Source: Paenibacillus xylaniclasticus
GTDB taxonomy: Bacteria > Bacillota > Bacilli > Paenibacillales > Paenibacillaceae
Assembly: GCF_004001065.1 (NCBI RefSeq)
Contig: NZ_BIML01000036.1
Coordinates: forward strand, 1 to 38,987
Length of the DNA stretch: 38,987 nucleotides
Direction: 5' to 3'
The position numbers and the translations under genes are program-made. This document shows, piece by piece, positions 26,639 through 35,515 of this stretch (within the stretch, counting starts at the first letter, position 1; each line of letters starts with the position of its first letter). The notes under the pieces were generated by a model, which worked only from the letters and a program-made list of their open reading frames with translations, had not been told where the DNA came from and made no database searches.

Positions 26639-27418
26639 TTGAACATCACTACTGATCGTGGACAAATTCTTGGGGTAATTGATGGTTATTCGGAAAGCAG
26701 GGATGTATTATTTGTCGCCTGTTATGGGTTTAATGGAGAAAGAACGGAGAGTCATCGAATGACTGTTAAGTTCTCAAGGTTACTATCTAATTCTCAAATT
26801 ATGACTTTAAGATATGATTACACGGGGCTAGGTGTTAGTGAAGGAGAATTTCACAATGTTACTTTGAGAAGTAAATATAAAGATGCTGAAGAAGTAATTG
26901 AATATATAATAAATAAATTTTCACATATAAAAAAAATAGTTCTGCTTGGATTCAGTGATGGTGCAAGAATTGCCTTGAAGGCGGCAATTAATTATAAAAA
27001 AAGAATCGATATAATTGGCATTGTATTGTGGAGTCCGTTGTTAATTGATGAGACATATGCAGTCGAGGAGAGTAAATCATATTCAAATATTGTAAGAGTA
27101 GTGGACAATAAGCATGTTATTCACTCTTATGGACTATGGATGAATATCAAATACAACAATCTGATTTTGAAAAAGTCGGATCGAATGTGGTCTGATTTAA
27201 GTATACCTATTCTAACAGTCTATGGAGAGAAAGATAATATGGTTACTGCTAGCCGAATCTTTCATGAGGAGGTAATCAGTAAGAATAATAATAATAAAGT
27301 AGTTGTTGTACCGGAGGCGGAGCATACATTTGCAAAAAGGAAATTTGAAGATCATGTTTTTGAGGTAACCCAGAAGTGGATTGTTGAAAGGGCTGTTGAA
27401 TATTGCCAAGACAAATAA
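26639..27418 (+). CDS. Alpha/beta hydrolase, active-site residues present
   Basis: A 259-residue serine hydrolase-fold protein. The nucleophile elbow is GFSDGA (Ser106), the acid is probably Asp in YGEKDNMV, and His is in PEAEHTFAK, so a full triad is visible. RYDYTGLGVSEG is the oxyanion-side strand region. It may be a thioesterase, esterase or acyltransferase of the pathway. The start is uncertain: GTG 26624 lies within AAGAAGGTGG, so TTG 26639 with that as ribosome binding site is preferred. The next gene begins inside its 3' end. Confidence 0.78.
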   Translation: MNITTDRGQILGVIDGYSESRDVLFVACYGFNGERTESHRMTVKFSRLLSNSQIMTLRYDYTGLGVSEGEFHNVTLRSKYKDAEEVIEYIINKFSHIKKIVLLGFSDGARIALKAAINYKKRIDIIGIVLWSPLLIDETYAVEESKSYSNIVRVVDNKHVIHSYGLWMNIKYNNLILKKSDRMWSDLSIPILTVYGEKDNMVTASRIFHEEVISKNNNNKVVVVPEAEHTFAKRKFEDHVFEVTQKWIVERAVEYCQDK

Positions 27419-28194
27419 CACAGCAATTTATTGAATCATTATATGGAAAACTAATGGCGGTAATTCATAATTCCGGCGGAAATAATGATGACGTTATTAT
27501 ATTGTTAAGTGGATATGGACAAACAAAAACTGAGTTTGCATACTTTTATTCCGCTCTAGCTAGAAGACTTGCAGATCGATTTACTGTAGTTCAATTTGAT
27601 TATTATGGTTGTGGTGAATCTGACGGTAATATAGAGGACGTAACGATACAAATATTGGAAGAGAATATTTCTTCAGTTTTTCAGTATGTAAAAAAGACTT
27701 TTCAAAATAGTAGGGTCAGTATTATTTCAAGAGGAATAAGTAACTGGTTGACTGATGTTATTGATCCGAATGAAGTTGAAAGGTGGGTGTTTATAGAGCC
27801 TGTAGATCAATTATCACTTCATCCCTTATATGAAATTATAGAGCATGTCAGGAAAGATGGTAATAGTGAACAGTATGAGTGGGCGGATATCCCATTTATC
27901 GAACATGTATCTTGGCAAAAGTTTTTCAACCAATTAGGTACTCCTTGGTATACTTTGAAAGGGGAATATCTAAAAATAAGCCGGATTATGTCAATATGTG
28001 CTTTGGGGGATATTGACATAGCTTTGAGGCTTAATAATTTATCGAAGGTCCTCACGATAAATGGGAATACGTCATTTACGGTAGCAAACGAAATGATTGA
28101 AACAGAGTGTGAAGATGAGGATGTTTTATTGTATCATCCTGCAACTCGAGAGAAAATCATTGATAAGATAGCTAACTTTTTCGAAAATGCGTAA
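27403..28194 (+). CDS. Alpha/beta hydrolase-fold protein lacking the nucleophile elbow
   Basis: A 263-residue relative of the preceding hydrolase: ILLSGYGQTKTEF matches the first strand, and FDYYGCGESDG matches the YTGLGVSEG strand of its neighbour. Where the active-site elbow GxSxG should stand (about 108-113) it reads ISRGIS, without the Ser-centred motif. It is probably catalytically dead or altered and may form a heterodimer with the active partner. It starts at TTG 27403 and overlaps the upstream gene by 16 bases, which supports equal production. A duplication followed by divergence is the likely origin. Confidence 0.7.
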   Translation: MPRQITQQFIESLYGKLMAVIHNSGGNNDDVIILLSGYGQTKTEFAYFYSALARRLADRFTVVQFDYYGCGESDGNIEDVTIQILEENISSVFQYVKKTFQNSRVSIISRGISNWLTDVIDPNEVERWVFIEPVDQLSLHPLYEIIEHVRKDGNSEQYEWADIPFIEHVSWQKFFNQLGTPWYTLKGEYLKISRIMSICALGDIDIALRLNNLSKVLTINGNTSFTVANEMIETECEDEDVLLYHPATREKIIDKIANFFENA

Positions 28195-28230
28195 AATACA
28201 TTTGGTTTATAATAAAAAAGGAGAATTTAG

Positions 28231-29859
28231 ATGAAAATTCTTTCGTTAGGTGGCTCGAACCATGATTTTTCTGCATGTATAATTGATAACGGAAAGATTC
28301 AATATGCTATAGAAGATGAAAGGATATCGAGAGTAAAGCATTCAATTGGATTAGGACTTCAGACATTGAGATGCAAAGCGGCAGAGTATTGTTTGAAATC
28401 ACTGGACATCACTATTGATGATATAGATATGGTTGTTGGAAACGATATTATTCAGCCTTCCTATTACACAAAGTATAAAGATAGGATCAAATTATATAAC
28501 CATCATCTATCACATGCTGCGAGTACATATTACCCATCTCCTTTTAATGAAGCTGCTGTACTAGTTATAGATGGTTCAGGTAGCATATTTATGAATCAAG
28601 ACGTGATAACTAGGGAGACTACGACATTCTACTTTGGCAGTAATAAAGATATTAGAGAAATCAAAAAAACAACAGGACTCCAATATCATATTGATGATTT
28701 TGGATTGGCTGAAAATTCAGTTGGTTTCTTCTATCTGGTGGTTACAAAGGCCATTGGATTTGGCTTTGCACAAGAAGGAAAAACGATGGGATTAGCCCCG
28801 TATGGGACTAATAAATATACAAGAGATTTTGAGAAATTCTATACGATCAATGACTGTGGTGAGTTTAAGCAGTCGAAGGAAGATATTGAGAAATTAATTC
28901 ATTTTTGTGATCAACAAATCCAAAGGGGTCAAAATGAAGATAGTTTATTTCAAATAAAAGCGGATCTTGCTTACGCTGTGCAGTATCATACAGAGCAAAT
29001 TGTCATAAAAATGTGCTTGTATTTAAATAAGATTACAAATAGTAAGAACCTTTGTATTGCAGGAGGTGTTGGATTAAATAGTGTAATGAACTACAAAATA
29101 TTAAATCAAACTCCTTTTGAGCATATATTTATTCAACCGGCAGCAGGTGATGCTGGTACTGCTATCGGCAGTGCATTACTATGCTATTACGAATCTCCAA
29201 CTAGCAAGAGAGAGATCGATACGTTTACTCCATACCTTGGAAGACACTATCATGAAGATGAGATTAAAGAAATAATTAACCTATACTTGGATAGAGTAGA
29301 ATTAATTGAATCGGATAAAGTACTAGAATTAACTGCAGAGCTTATTGCAGAGGGGAATATCGTGGGATGGTTCCAAGGACGTTCAGAAATAGGTCCGCGA
29401 GCATTAGGTAATCGGAGTATTCTTGCTGATCCACGAAAGAAAGATATGAAAGATATTATTAATGCTCGAATTAAACACCGTGAACCGTTTAGACCATTTG
29501 CACCTGTTGTGCTTGAGGAAAAACAAACGGAATATTTCTGCATGGAACATCCATCTTATTATATGTTGCTTGTACCTGAAATAAGAAAAGACAAAGTTAA
29601 GGAAATACCGTCAGTAACGCATGTTGATATTACTGGTAGAGTTCAAACAGTAAGTAAAGAAATCAATCCATTATTACATAATCTCGTAATGGAATTTTAC
29701 AAGAAAACAGAAACAGCTGTTCTTTTAAATACTTCCTTTAACGACAATAATGAGCCTATTGTTGAATCTCCAGTTGATGCTATAGAGTGCTTCTTAAAGA
29801 TTGATTTGGATTATTTAATCATTGACAAATTTGTTTTAAAAAAGAGAGGAAAGTCATGA
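28231..29859 (+). CDS. O-carbamoyltransferase of the NodU/TobZ family
   Basis: A 542-residue enzyme that transfers carbamoyl from carbamoyl phosphate through carbamoyl-AMP to a sugar hydroxyl. The N-terminal Kae1-like domain has GGSNHDFSACIIDNG, EDERISRVKHS and the metal-binding HHLSHAAS (His91, 92, 95), then DGSG. The C-terminal YrdC-like domain has GWFQGRSEIGPRALGNRS and REPFRPFAP. All signature elements seem intact and length is normal. In tobramycin and streptothricin pathways such enzymes carbamoylate an amino sugar, so a carbamoylated sugar in this product is likely. Start ATG 28231 with AAGGAG upstream; its stop overlaps the next start. Confidence 0.9.
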   Translation: MKILSLGGSNHDFSACIIDNGKIQYAIEDERISRVKHSIGLGLQTLRCKAAEYCLKSLDITIDDIDMVVGNDIIQPSYYTKYKDRIKLYNHHLSHAASTYYPSPFNEAAVLVIDGSGSIFMNQDVITRETTTFYFGSNKDIREIKKTTGLQYHIDDFGLAENSVGFFYLVVTKAIGFGFAQEGKTMGLAPYGTNKYTRDFEKFYTINDCGEFKQSKEDIEKLIHFCDQQIQRGQNEDSLFQIKADLAYAVQYHTEQIVIKMCLYLNKITNSKNLCIAGGVGLNSVMNYKILNQTPFEHIFIQPAAGDAGTAIGSALLCYYESPTSKREIDTFTPYLGRHYHEDEIKEIINLYLDRVELIESDKVLELTAELIAEGNIVGWFQGRSEIGPRALGNRSILADPRKKDMKDIINARIKHREPFRPFAPVVLEEKQTEYFCMEHPSYYMLLVPEIRKDKVKEIPSVTHVDITGRVQTVSKEINPLLHNLVMEFYKKTETAVLLNTSFNDNNEPIVESPVDAIECFLKIDLDYLIIDKFVLKKRGKS

Positions 29860-30605
29860 TAAAAATGCATAAAGTAGGATTTGTGACATCATACTTTTGG
29901 GAAGGAGCTTATGTTTTAAATACTCTGTTAAAGAGTCATCCACCGGTAGAGATTCATCTAATTTTACAATCTCCTTGGTGGGAACCGAAGTTTAATATTA
30001 ATAATTACAGTTTAAGATATTGGTTTAAATATGGACTTGATTTTTTCAAAAACGAGAGAAAGTACTATTTTATTAATAGGGTTGCTAAGAAGCATAGAGT
30101 ACCAATAACGTTTATTGATAACATCAATGAAAGTATAGAAACTCTTCGCAACTTAAACCTTGACTATATTGTAGTTGTCGGAAGCAGAATTATTAAAGAA
30201 AATATACTCAGCAAATATAATAATAGAATAATGAATTTTCACACAGGTGTACTTCCTTATTATAGAGGGCCATACTCAGAATTTTGGGCAATGTTTAACA
30301 ATGAATATGACAAAGTTGGTACTACTATTCATATGCTGGATAAAGGGATCGATACAGGGAATATCATCGCTCAAAAGGTAATTGATGTTACTAAAGAGGA
30401 CACACCGGAAACCGCACATTTCAATAATGTCAAACATGGTGCATTGTTATTATGTGAGATCATTAATAATCTAGATGGAATGGACATCAAAGGAAGTAAA
30501 CAGAATGAAGATGATGCAGTTTATTATACTTATCCTACCGACGAACAATTAGAGTATTTAAAAAATAGAATAGGGAAGCGATTTACTATTCAATTTATTG
30601 AATAA
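29856..30605 (+). CDS. Formyltransferase (10-formyl-tetrahydrofolate type)
   Basis: A 249-residue protein of the GART/methionyl-tRNA formyltransferase fold. The catalytic triad pattern is visible: Asn127 and His129 in MNFHTGVLPYYRG, and Asp in LDKGIDTGNI (162-169). It would place a formyl group on an amine, as in formyl-sugar or formamide biosynthesis. It lacks the C-terminal tRNA-binding domain of Fmt, so a small-molecule substrate is likely. It is coupled to the carbamoyltransferase by an ATGA overlap, suggesting successive tailoring of the same scaffold. Confidence 0.85.
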   Translation: MIKMHKVGFVTSYFWEGAYVLNTLLKSHPPVEIHLILQSPWWEPKFNINNYSLRYWFKYGLDFFKNERKYYFINRVAKKHRVPITFIDNINESIETLRNLNLDYIVVVGSRIIKENILSKYNNRIMNFHTGVLPYYRGPYSEFWAMFNNEYDKVGTTIHMLDKGIDTGNIIAQKVIDVTKEDTPETAHFNNVKHGALLLCEIINNLDGMDIKGSKQNEDDAVYYTYPTDEQLEYLKNRIGKRFTIQFIE

Positions 30606-30745
30606 GTAAACACTTTGCACTAATCTGACCATTGATGCCGAAAGCGAGTCACCAGTTGAGACACTCGTATTTATCCAAGAAAGGGTATTTTTTATACGAG
30701 GATCTAAAATATGATGCTTCTAACAATGTAAAGAAGGTGTTTCTT

Positions 30746-31771
30746 GTGTCTATTATTAACGTTGAAGATGTAAGCAAAATATATAAAAGAGTAAAGAGAG
30801 AAGAAGGTGCGTTAAACTTTATTAAGCAAATTTTTGTACGTGAGTATGAGTACTTGCCTGCTGTAGAAAATATTTCATTTAAGATAAATGAAGGTGAAAT
30901 GGTTGGCTTTCTAGGTCCCAATGGGGCTGGAAAGTCGACAACCATAAAGATGCTCACAGGAATTTTAGTGCCTAGTAGTGGTGAGATTACAGTGAAAGGA
31001 AATGTTCCGTATAAAAATAGAGAGCGAAATGCTATGAGCATAGGTACAGTATTCGGGCAAAAAACGCAATTATGGTGGGACATACCTGTTATTGAGTCAC
31101 TTAACTTATGTAAATATATGTACAAAATACCTTCTGAAGCGTTCAATAAGAATTTGAATTTCTTTATGGAATTGCTGGAAATTTATGAATTTAGCAACAT
31201 ACCGGTAAGACAATTAAGCCTTGGACAAAGAATGAGAGCGGATCTATGTGCTGCTTTACTTCATAGTCCTGATATTCTGTTTTTAGATGAGCCTACTATC
31301 GGGTTAGATGTTGTAGTAAAGGAAAAAATAAGAGGGTTTATACAGCAGATAAATAAAGAAAAAAACACAACTGTTATTCTAACGACACACGATATGATGG
31401 ATATTGAAAAAATATGCAATCGAGTTATGGTTATCGATCATGGGAACTTGATGTATGATGGAGGAATTGATCAGTTAAAAAAGGATTATGGAAATAATCA
31501 ACTGATAAAAATCGAAACTAGTGAACCGGTCATTGATATTCATGAATTATTAGGCGGTATCTTAACATATTCAATTGAGAGAGAAGATAAAGTTATAAAA
31601 ATTAGTTATGACAAGAGGGTAATTAATTCATCACAAATCCTTAAATTAATAATGGGTAAATATACAGTAAAAGATTTTTATGTTAAAGAGACAAATATCG
31701 AGGAAATAATAAGAAATATGTATACAGGAAGGATTGTTACAGATAATACAAAGGCTGAGGGGATAATGTGA
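30746..31771 (+). CDS. ABC transporter ATP-binding protein (ABC-2 exporter)
   Basis: A 341-residue ATPase: Walker A GPNGAGKSTTIKM, Q-loop FGQKTQLWWD, signature LSLGQRMRADL, Walker B ILFLDEPTIGLD, and the H-loop in TTHDMMD. The FGQKTQLWWDIPVIES segment is typical of ATPases paired with ABC-2 permeases of the viologen-exporter type. I use GTG 30746, as AAGAAGGTG is 6 bases upstream and IINVEDVSKIYKR is the expected start; the open frame to 30632 adds residues without a ribosome binding site. It energises export of the product, and may also confer resistance. Confidence 0.9.
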   Translation: MSIINVEDVSKIYKRVKREEGALNFIKQIFVREYEYLPAVENISFKINEGEMVGFLGPNGAGKSTTIKMLTGILVPSSGEITVKGNVPYKNRERNAMSIGTVFGQKTQLWWDIPVIESLNLCKYMYKIPSEAFNKNLNFFMELLEIYEFSNIPVRQLSLGQRMRADLCAALLHSPDILFLDEPTIGLDVVVKEKIRGFIQQINKEKNTTVILTTHDMMDIEKICNRVMVIDHGNLMYDGGIDQLKKDYGNNQLIKIETSEPVIDIHELLGGILTYSIEREDKVIKISYDKRVINSSQILKLIMGKYTVKDFYVKETNIEEIIRNMYTGRIVTDNTKAEGIM

Positions 31772-32568
31772 TTTATTTTCAAATAATTATAAATTCATTT
31801 CGTTCAAGTCTAGCCTATAGATCTGAGGTCTTGTTATTTCTATTTGGGCAATTAATTACGGTTTTTATTGAAATATACATATGGTATGCAATTTATGGGG
31901 ATAGAAGTGCTGTTGATTCTACTGTAGGAGCTATTCAAATAAATGAAATGGTTAGCTATGTTTTGTTGAGCGCCTTTATTTCTGTGTTCGTAACAAATGA
32001 CGTGATTTTTCGAATAAGTAATAAAGTGTCGACTGGAGAAATAGGTATGGATTTAATAAAGCCTATTAGTTTTAAAGCTTTAATATTCAGTCAGATGTTT
32101 GGTACGAATATATATCGTTTATTTTTTGAGCTTATCCCGTTATCAATCTTCTGTATTCTATTTTTTTCGATTAAAACTCCGTCATTTATTAACTTAATTT
32201 TGTTTATTGTTATGGTGATCAATTCGATAATTATTAACTATTTTATTACTTATATAATAGGGTTAATCTCACTTTGGTATGGAGTGATTTGGCAAGTTAG
32301 TAGTTTATATAATGCTTTGATATTACTTTTCTCAGGCGCATTCATACCCAATTGGTTTTTCCCTGATGCAATCAAGACTGTATCCAACTTCATGCCTTTT
32401 CATTTAATTTACTATGATCCTATATCGCTATTTCTAGGTAAGATTGATGGAGTATCAAATATTTTTTGGATCATTGGGCAGCAATTGCTATGGATCCTAT
32501 TGCTTGTATTCATTGAAAAAATAATCTGGTTAAGAGGAGTTAAAAAAATTGTCGTACAAGGTGGATAA
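31768..32568 (+). CDS. ABC-2 type permease, first subunit
   Basis: A 266-residue integral membrane protein with about six hydrophobic segments. It begins with a short cytoplasmic helix (FQIIINSFRSSLAYRSE) and has SGAFIPNWFFPDAIKTVSNFMPFHLIYYDP late in the sequence, a pattern of the ABC-2 permeases that partner with the preceding ATPase type. Start GTG 31768 overlaps the ATPase stop. With the next gene it forms a heterodimeric membrane domain. Confidence 0.86.
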   Translation: MIYFQIIINSFRSSLAYRSEVLLFLFGQLITVFIEIYIWYAIYGDRSAVDSTVGAIQINEMVSYVLLSAFISVFVTNDVIFRISNKVSTGEIGMDLIKPISFKALIFSQMFGTNIYRLFFELIPLSIFCILFFSIKTPSFINLILFIVMVINSIIINYFITYIIGLISLWYGVIWQVSSLYNALILLFSGAFIPNWFFPDAIKTVSNFMPFHLIYYDPISLFLGKIDGVSNIFWIIGQQLLWILLLVFIEKIIWLRGVKKIVVQGG

Positions 32569-32571
32569 CGG

Positions 32572-33378
32572 ATGACTCACATTATCTTACTATATACACA
32601 ATTTATAAAGGTTTACCTTAAATCAAAAGTTGAATATAGGTTCGGTTTTTTTACGGAATTAGTAGGATATTCATTGACCAATATTATTAATTATCTTGTT
32701 ATATGGATGCTGATGACTACTTTTCAAAGTATGAATGGTTGGAATATGCATGAAGTAATGTTTATTTACACCATAAATATGTTTACCTATGCAGTAGCAG
32801 CAGTTTTCTTTTATCCACAAATGAAAGAAACTGAAAGTATGGTGTATCAAGGATCATTTGATACTATTCTAACTAAACCTTTAAATCCAATGATCCATAT
32901 GGTGATTCGAAGTTTTGGATATTTATTTTTCGGAGATATTATTCTTTCTATAATCCTTTTTATTGTAATCGCAAATGAAATCAATATTCAAATCACATTA
33001 ATGAACTCGATTATGTTTCTAATAATGTTATTTGGAGCTGTGCTTATTCAAGCATCTTTTATCATCCTATCCGGTTCAGCTTGTTTTTGGTTTGTTAGAA
33101 CGACTGCTATAACGAACATCCTACTCTATGACTTACGCAAATTTATGAACTATCCTATTTCAATATATAATAAGTTTATAAAAATAATTCTTACTTTTGT
33201 TTTCCCATATGCATTTATTAATTTTTATCCAGCTCAATATTTCCTGGATAAAGAGAATGGCAATCTTTTTTCTCCTATTTTTCAATACATGACTCCAATT
33301 GTAGGTATTTTGTTTTTTATTATATCGTACTTGGTATGGAAAAAAGGTGTTAATAGTTATCAAGGAACTGGCAGCTAA
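32572..33378 (+). CDS. ABC-2 type permease, second subunit
   Basis: A 268-residue membrane protein with about six hydrophobic segments, homologous in layout to the first permease (KVYLKSKVEYRFGFFTELVGY at the start; FDTILTKPLNP after the second helix). It begins 4 bases after the upstream stop. This closes the long forward operon that starts at 15710; the following ArgRS gene has its own promoter. Confidence 0.86.
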   Translation: MTHIILLYTQFIKVYLKSKVEYRFGFFTELVGYSLTNIINYLVIWMLMTTFQSMNGWNMHEVMFIYTINMFTYAVAAVFFYPQMKETESMVYQGSFDTILTKPLNPMIHMVIRSFGYLFFGDIILSIILFIVIANEINIQITLMNSIMFLIMLFGAVLIQASFIILSGSACFWFVRTTAITNILLYDLRKFMNYPISIYNKFIKIILTFVFPYAFINFYPAQYFLDKENGNLFSPIFQYMTPIVGILFFIISYLVWKKGVNSYQGTGS

Positions 33379-33443
33379 TTTGCTCTTTGCTCTTTGCTTA
33401 TAACTACTATACCCCTCCCATAAATGGGAATCAAGCTACTCAA

Positions 33444-33472
33444 TTGCTTTAAAATGACTCCCATGTTATAAT
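33444..33472 (+). promoter_or_regulatory. Promoter of the second ArgRS gene
   Basis: TTGCTT (33444-33449), 17 bases, TATAAT (33467-33472) with an upstream TG giving an extended -10. The leader to the start codon is about 130 bases. I looked for a T-box there: no AGGGTGGNACCGCG element or following terminator is present. A separate promoter means this gene can be expressed without the operon. Confidence 0.6.
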
Positions 33473-33613
33473 AAAAAATCAGTTATTTATAGCGATTCGA
33501 TATTATGGAATGAAGCGGACAATTATAACATATTACTGCATCTTTTGTTCCGGGGGGCTGGTTAGTTTGGAACCAATCCTCAGCATAGGTGTTAGAAATG
33601 GAGTGAAGTTTAG

Positions 33614-35326
33614 ATGCGACATTTTGAAACATTAATTGTTAAGGAAATCTCATCGTTACTTGAAGGTATGCCCGAAAATGAAGTGGCTGCATTGATTGAA
33701 TTTCCACCTAATGCCGAAATGGGAGATATTTCATTACCTTGTTTCAAATTAAGCAAGATACTTCGAAAGCCACCAAAAGCTATTGCTGATGAACTTAAAG
33801 ATCGAATCAACTTAGAATTTGTTGACCGAGTAGAGTCTGTTTCGGGCTACCTGAATTTTTTTCTGAACAATCAATTGTTTGCATCCGATGTTATTAAAAC
33901 AATTTTACAACAGGGAGAACAATATGGTGCTAGTAAGGTTGGGGATGGGAAGACAATCGTAATCGACTATTCATCTCCCAATATAGCTAAGCCGTTTCAC
34001 ATTGCTCACCTTCGTTCTACTGTAATAGGAAATGCCTTATATAAGATATATTCGTTCCAAGGGTATAAATGTATTGGGATCAATCATCTTGGAGACTGGG
34101 GAACACAGTTTGGAAAGCTAATCGTTGCTTATCAACGATGGGGTGACGCTAAGGAAGTAGAAAATGGTGGTATAGACGAACTTCTTCGCCTCTATGTCAA
34201 GTTTCATGATGAAGCTGAAAATAATAAGGATCTTGAAGAGGAAGCGCGAGCATGGTTTGTGAAAATGGAAAACGGTGATGAAGAAGCTCTGCGTTTGTGG
34301 GAATGGTTCGTCAACATAAGCTTGAATGAATTCATGAGAATATATGATATGCTTGGAATTAATTTTGATTATTTTACTGGTGAAAGTTTCTATAATGATA
34401 AAATTGGGGACGTAGTTAAACTTCTGGATAATAAAGGGCTGCTCGAAGAAGATCAAGGTGCATGGTTAGTTAACTTATCAGAGTATGAAATGGCTCCTGC
34501 TTTGATTTTGAAGAAAGACGGAGGGTCTTTATATCATACGAGAGATATTACCGCTGCAATCTATAGGAAGAATATTTATAACTTTGATAAAGCTATTTAT
34601 ATTACTGATTATGCACAGAACCTTCATTTCCAGCAGTGGTTCAAAGTTGTCGAGCTAATGGGTTATGACTGGTATAAAGATCTAATTCATGTTGCATTCG
34701 GACGTGTAAGTTTTGAAGGAGCAAGCCTTTCAACCCGCAAAGGTAATATTGTAAAGCTTGAAGATGTATTGAAGCAATCTGTCTCAAAAATTAAAACGAT
34801 AATTGAAACTAGAAGCACTAATGTTGATAACATTGATGAGGTGGCAAGACAGGTTGGAGTTGGTGCTGTCGTTTTTAACGACCTTAGTTCAAATCGCATT
34901 AAGGACATTTCATTTTCATGGGATGACATCCTTAATTTTGATGGCGAGACAGGACCATATGTTCAGTACACATATGCTCGAACAAAAAGCATTTTAGCAA
35001 AGTCTTATCAACAATATGGTCATCACAACGATAATTTGAATATCCTGACGGAGTATCTTAATGACAACGTATCGTTTGCATTACTTAAAAAATTGTCTCT
35101 ATTTGGAGAACGTGTAGAATTAGCCGCACAGAAACTGGAGCCTTCTGTTATCACTAGATATCTTATTGAGTTAGCACAGGATTTTAATCGTTTTTATCAT
35201 GAATGTAAGATATTGGTAGAAGATAAGGGCGAACGGGAAGCGCGTATCGCGCTAGTCCAGTGTGTGAGTATTACATTAAGTAATGGATTAAAGCTGATAG
35301 GACTAGAAACACCTGAGAGAATATAG
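33614..35326 (+). CDS. argS: Arginyl-tRNA synthetase, bacterial type
   Basis: A 570-residue, full-length class I synthetase that charges tRNA-Arg. It shows the N-terminal Arg-S domain (about 1-90), then DYSSPNIAKPFHIAHLRSTVIGNAL with HIAH (129-132) as the HIGH motif, HLGDWGTQFGKLI, and LSTRKGN in the KMSKS position. GPYVQYTYARTKSIL and the C-terminal DALR domain complete it. It looks fully functional. Its place directly after the exporter of a biosynthetic cluster, under its own promoter, suggests a drug-insensitive copy for self-protection, although it may instead be a second ordinary argS. A terminator follows. Confidence 0.93.
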   Translation: MRHFETLIVKEISSLLEGMPENEVAALIEFPPNAEMGDISLPCFKLSKILRKPPKAIADELKDRINLEFVDRVESVSGYLNFFLNNQLFASDVIKTILQQGEQYGASKVGDGKTIVIDYSSPNIAKPFHIAHLRSTVIGNALYKIYSFQGYKCIGINHLGDWGTQFGKLIVAYQRWGDAKEVENGGIDELLRLYVKFHDEAENNKDLEEEARAWFVKMENGDEEALRLWEWFVNISLNEFMRIYDMLGINFDYFTGESFYNDKIGDVVKLLDNKGLLEEDQGAWLVNLSEYEMAPALILKKDGGSLYHTRDITAAIYRKNIYNFDKAIYITDYAQNLHFQQWFKVVELMGYDWYKDLIHVAFGRVSFEGASLSTRKGNIVKLEDVLKQSVSKIKTIIETRSTNVDNIDEVARQVGVGAVVFNDLSSNRIKDISFSWDDILNFDGETGPYVQYTYARTKSILAKSYQQYGHHNDNLNILTEYLNDNVSFALLKKLSLFGERVELAAQKLEPSVITRYLIELAQDFNRFYHECKILVEDKGEREARIALVQCVSITLSNGLKLIGLETPERI

Positions 35327-35414
35327 TTTGTTTCATCCCGTCACTAATGAAACGCACGATCATTAAATTATCTGCCAAGCCAATAACGAACCTATATGTT
35401 TCAACATAAATGAG

Positions 35415-35458
35415 AACTGGGAGATGAATGTAATACTTCGTCTCCTAGTTTCTTTAAT
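35415..35458 (+). terminator. Terminator between argS and the AraC regulator gene
   Basis: AACTGGGAGATGAA (35415-35428) pairs with TTCGTCTCCTAGTT (35437-35450), two G-U pairs, followed by TCTTTAATTT. The two flanking genes converge here, so it may work in both directions. Confidence 0.7.
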
Positions 35459-35515
35459 TTAATTAAGATGTTAAGCCGGTTTCAGAAGACAGGCAAGGAT
35501 AAATCCAACCAATAT

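Noticed and set aside
30632-30745. N-terminal extension of the ABC ATPase
   Set aside because: No ribosome binding site before 30632, and a good one (AAGAAGGTG) precedes GTG 30746, where the family-like sequence begins.
33379-33613. Possible T-box riboswitch upstream of argS (a TTGGAACCAA stretch at about 33568)
   Set aside because: The conserved T-box core AGGGTGGNACCGCG and a following terminator are absent; the match is a short palindrome only.
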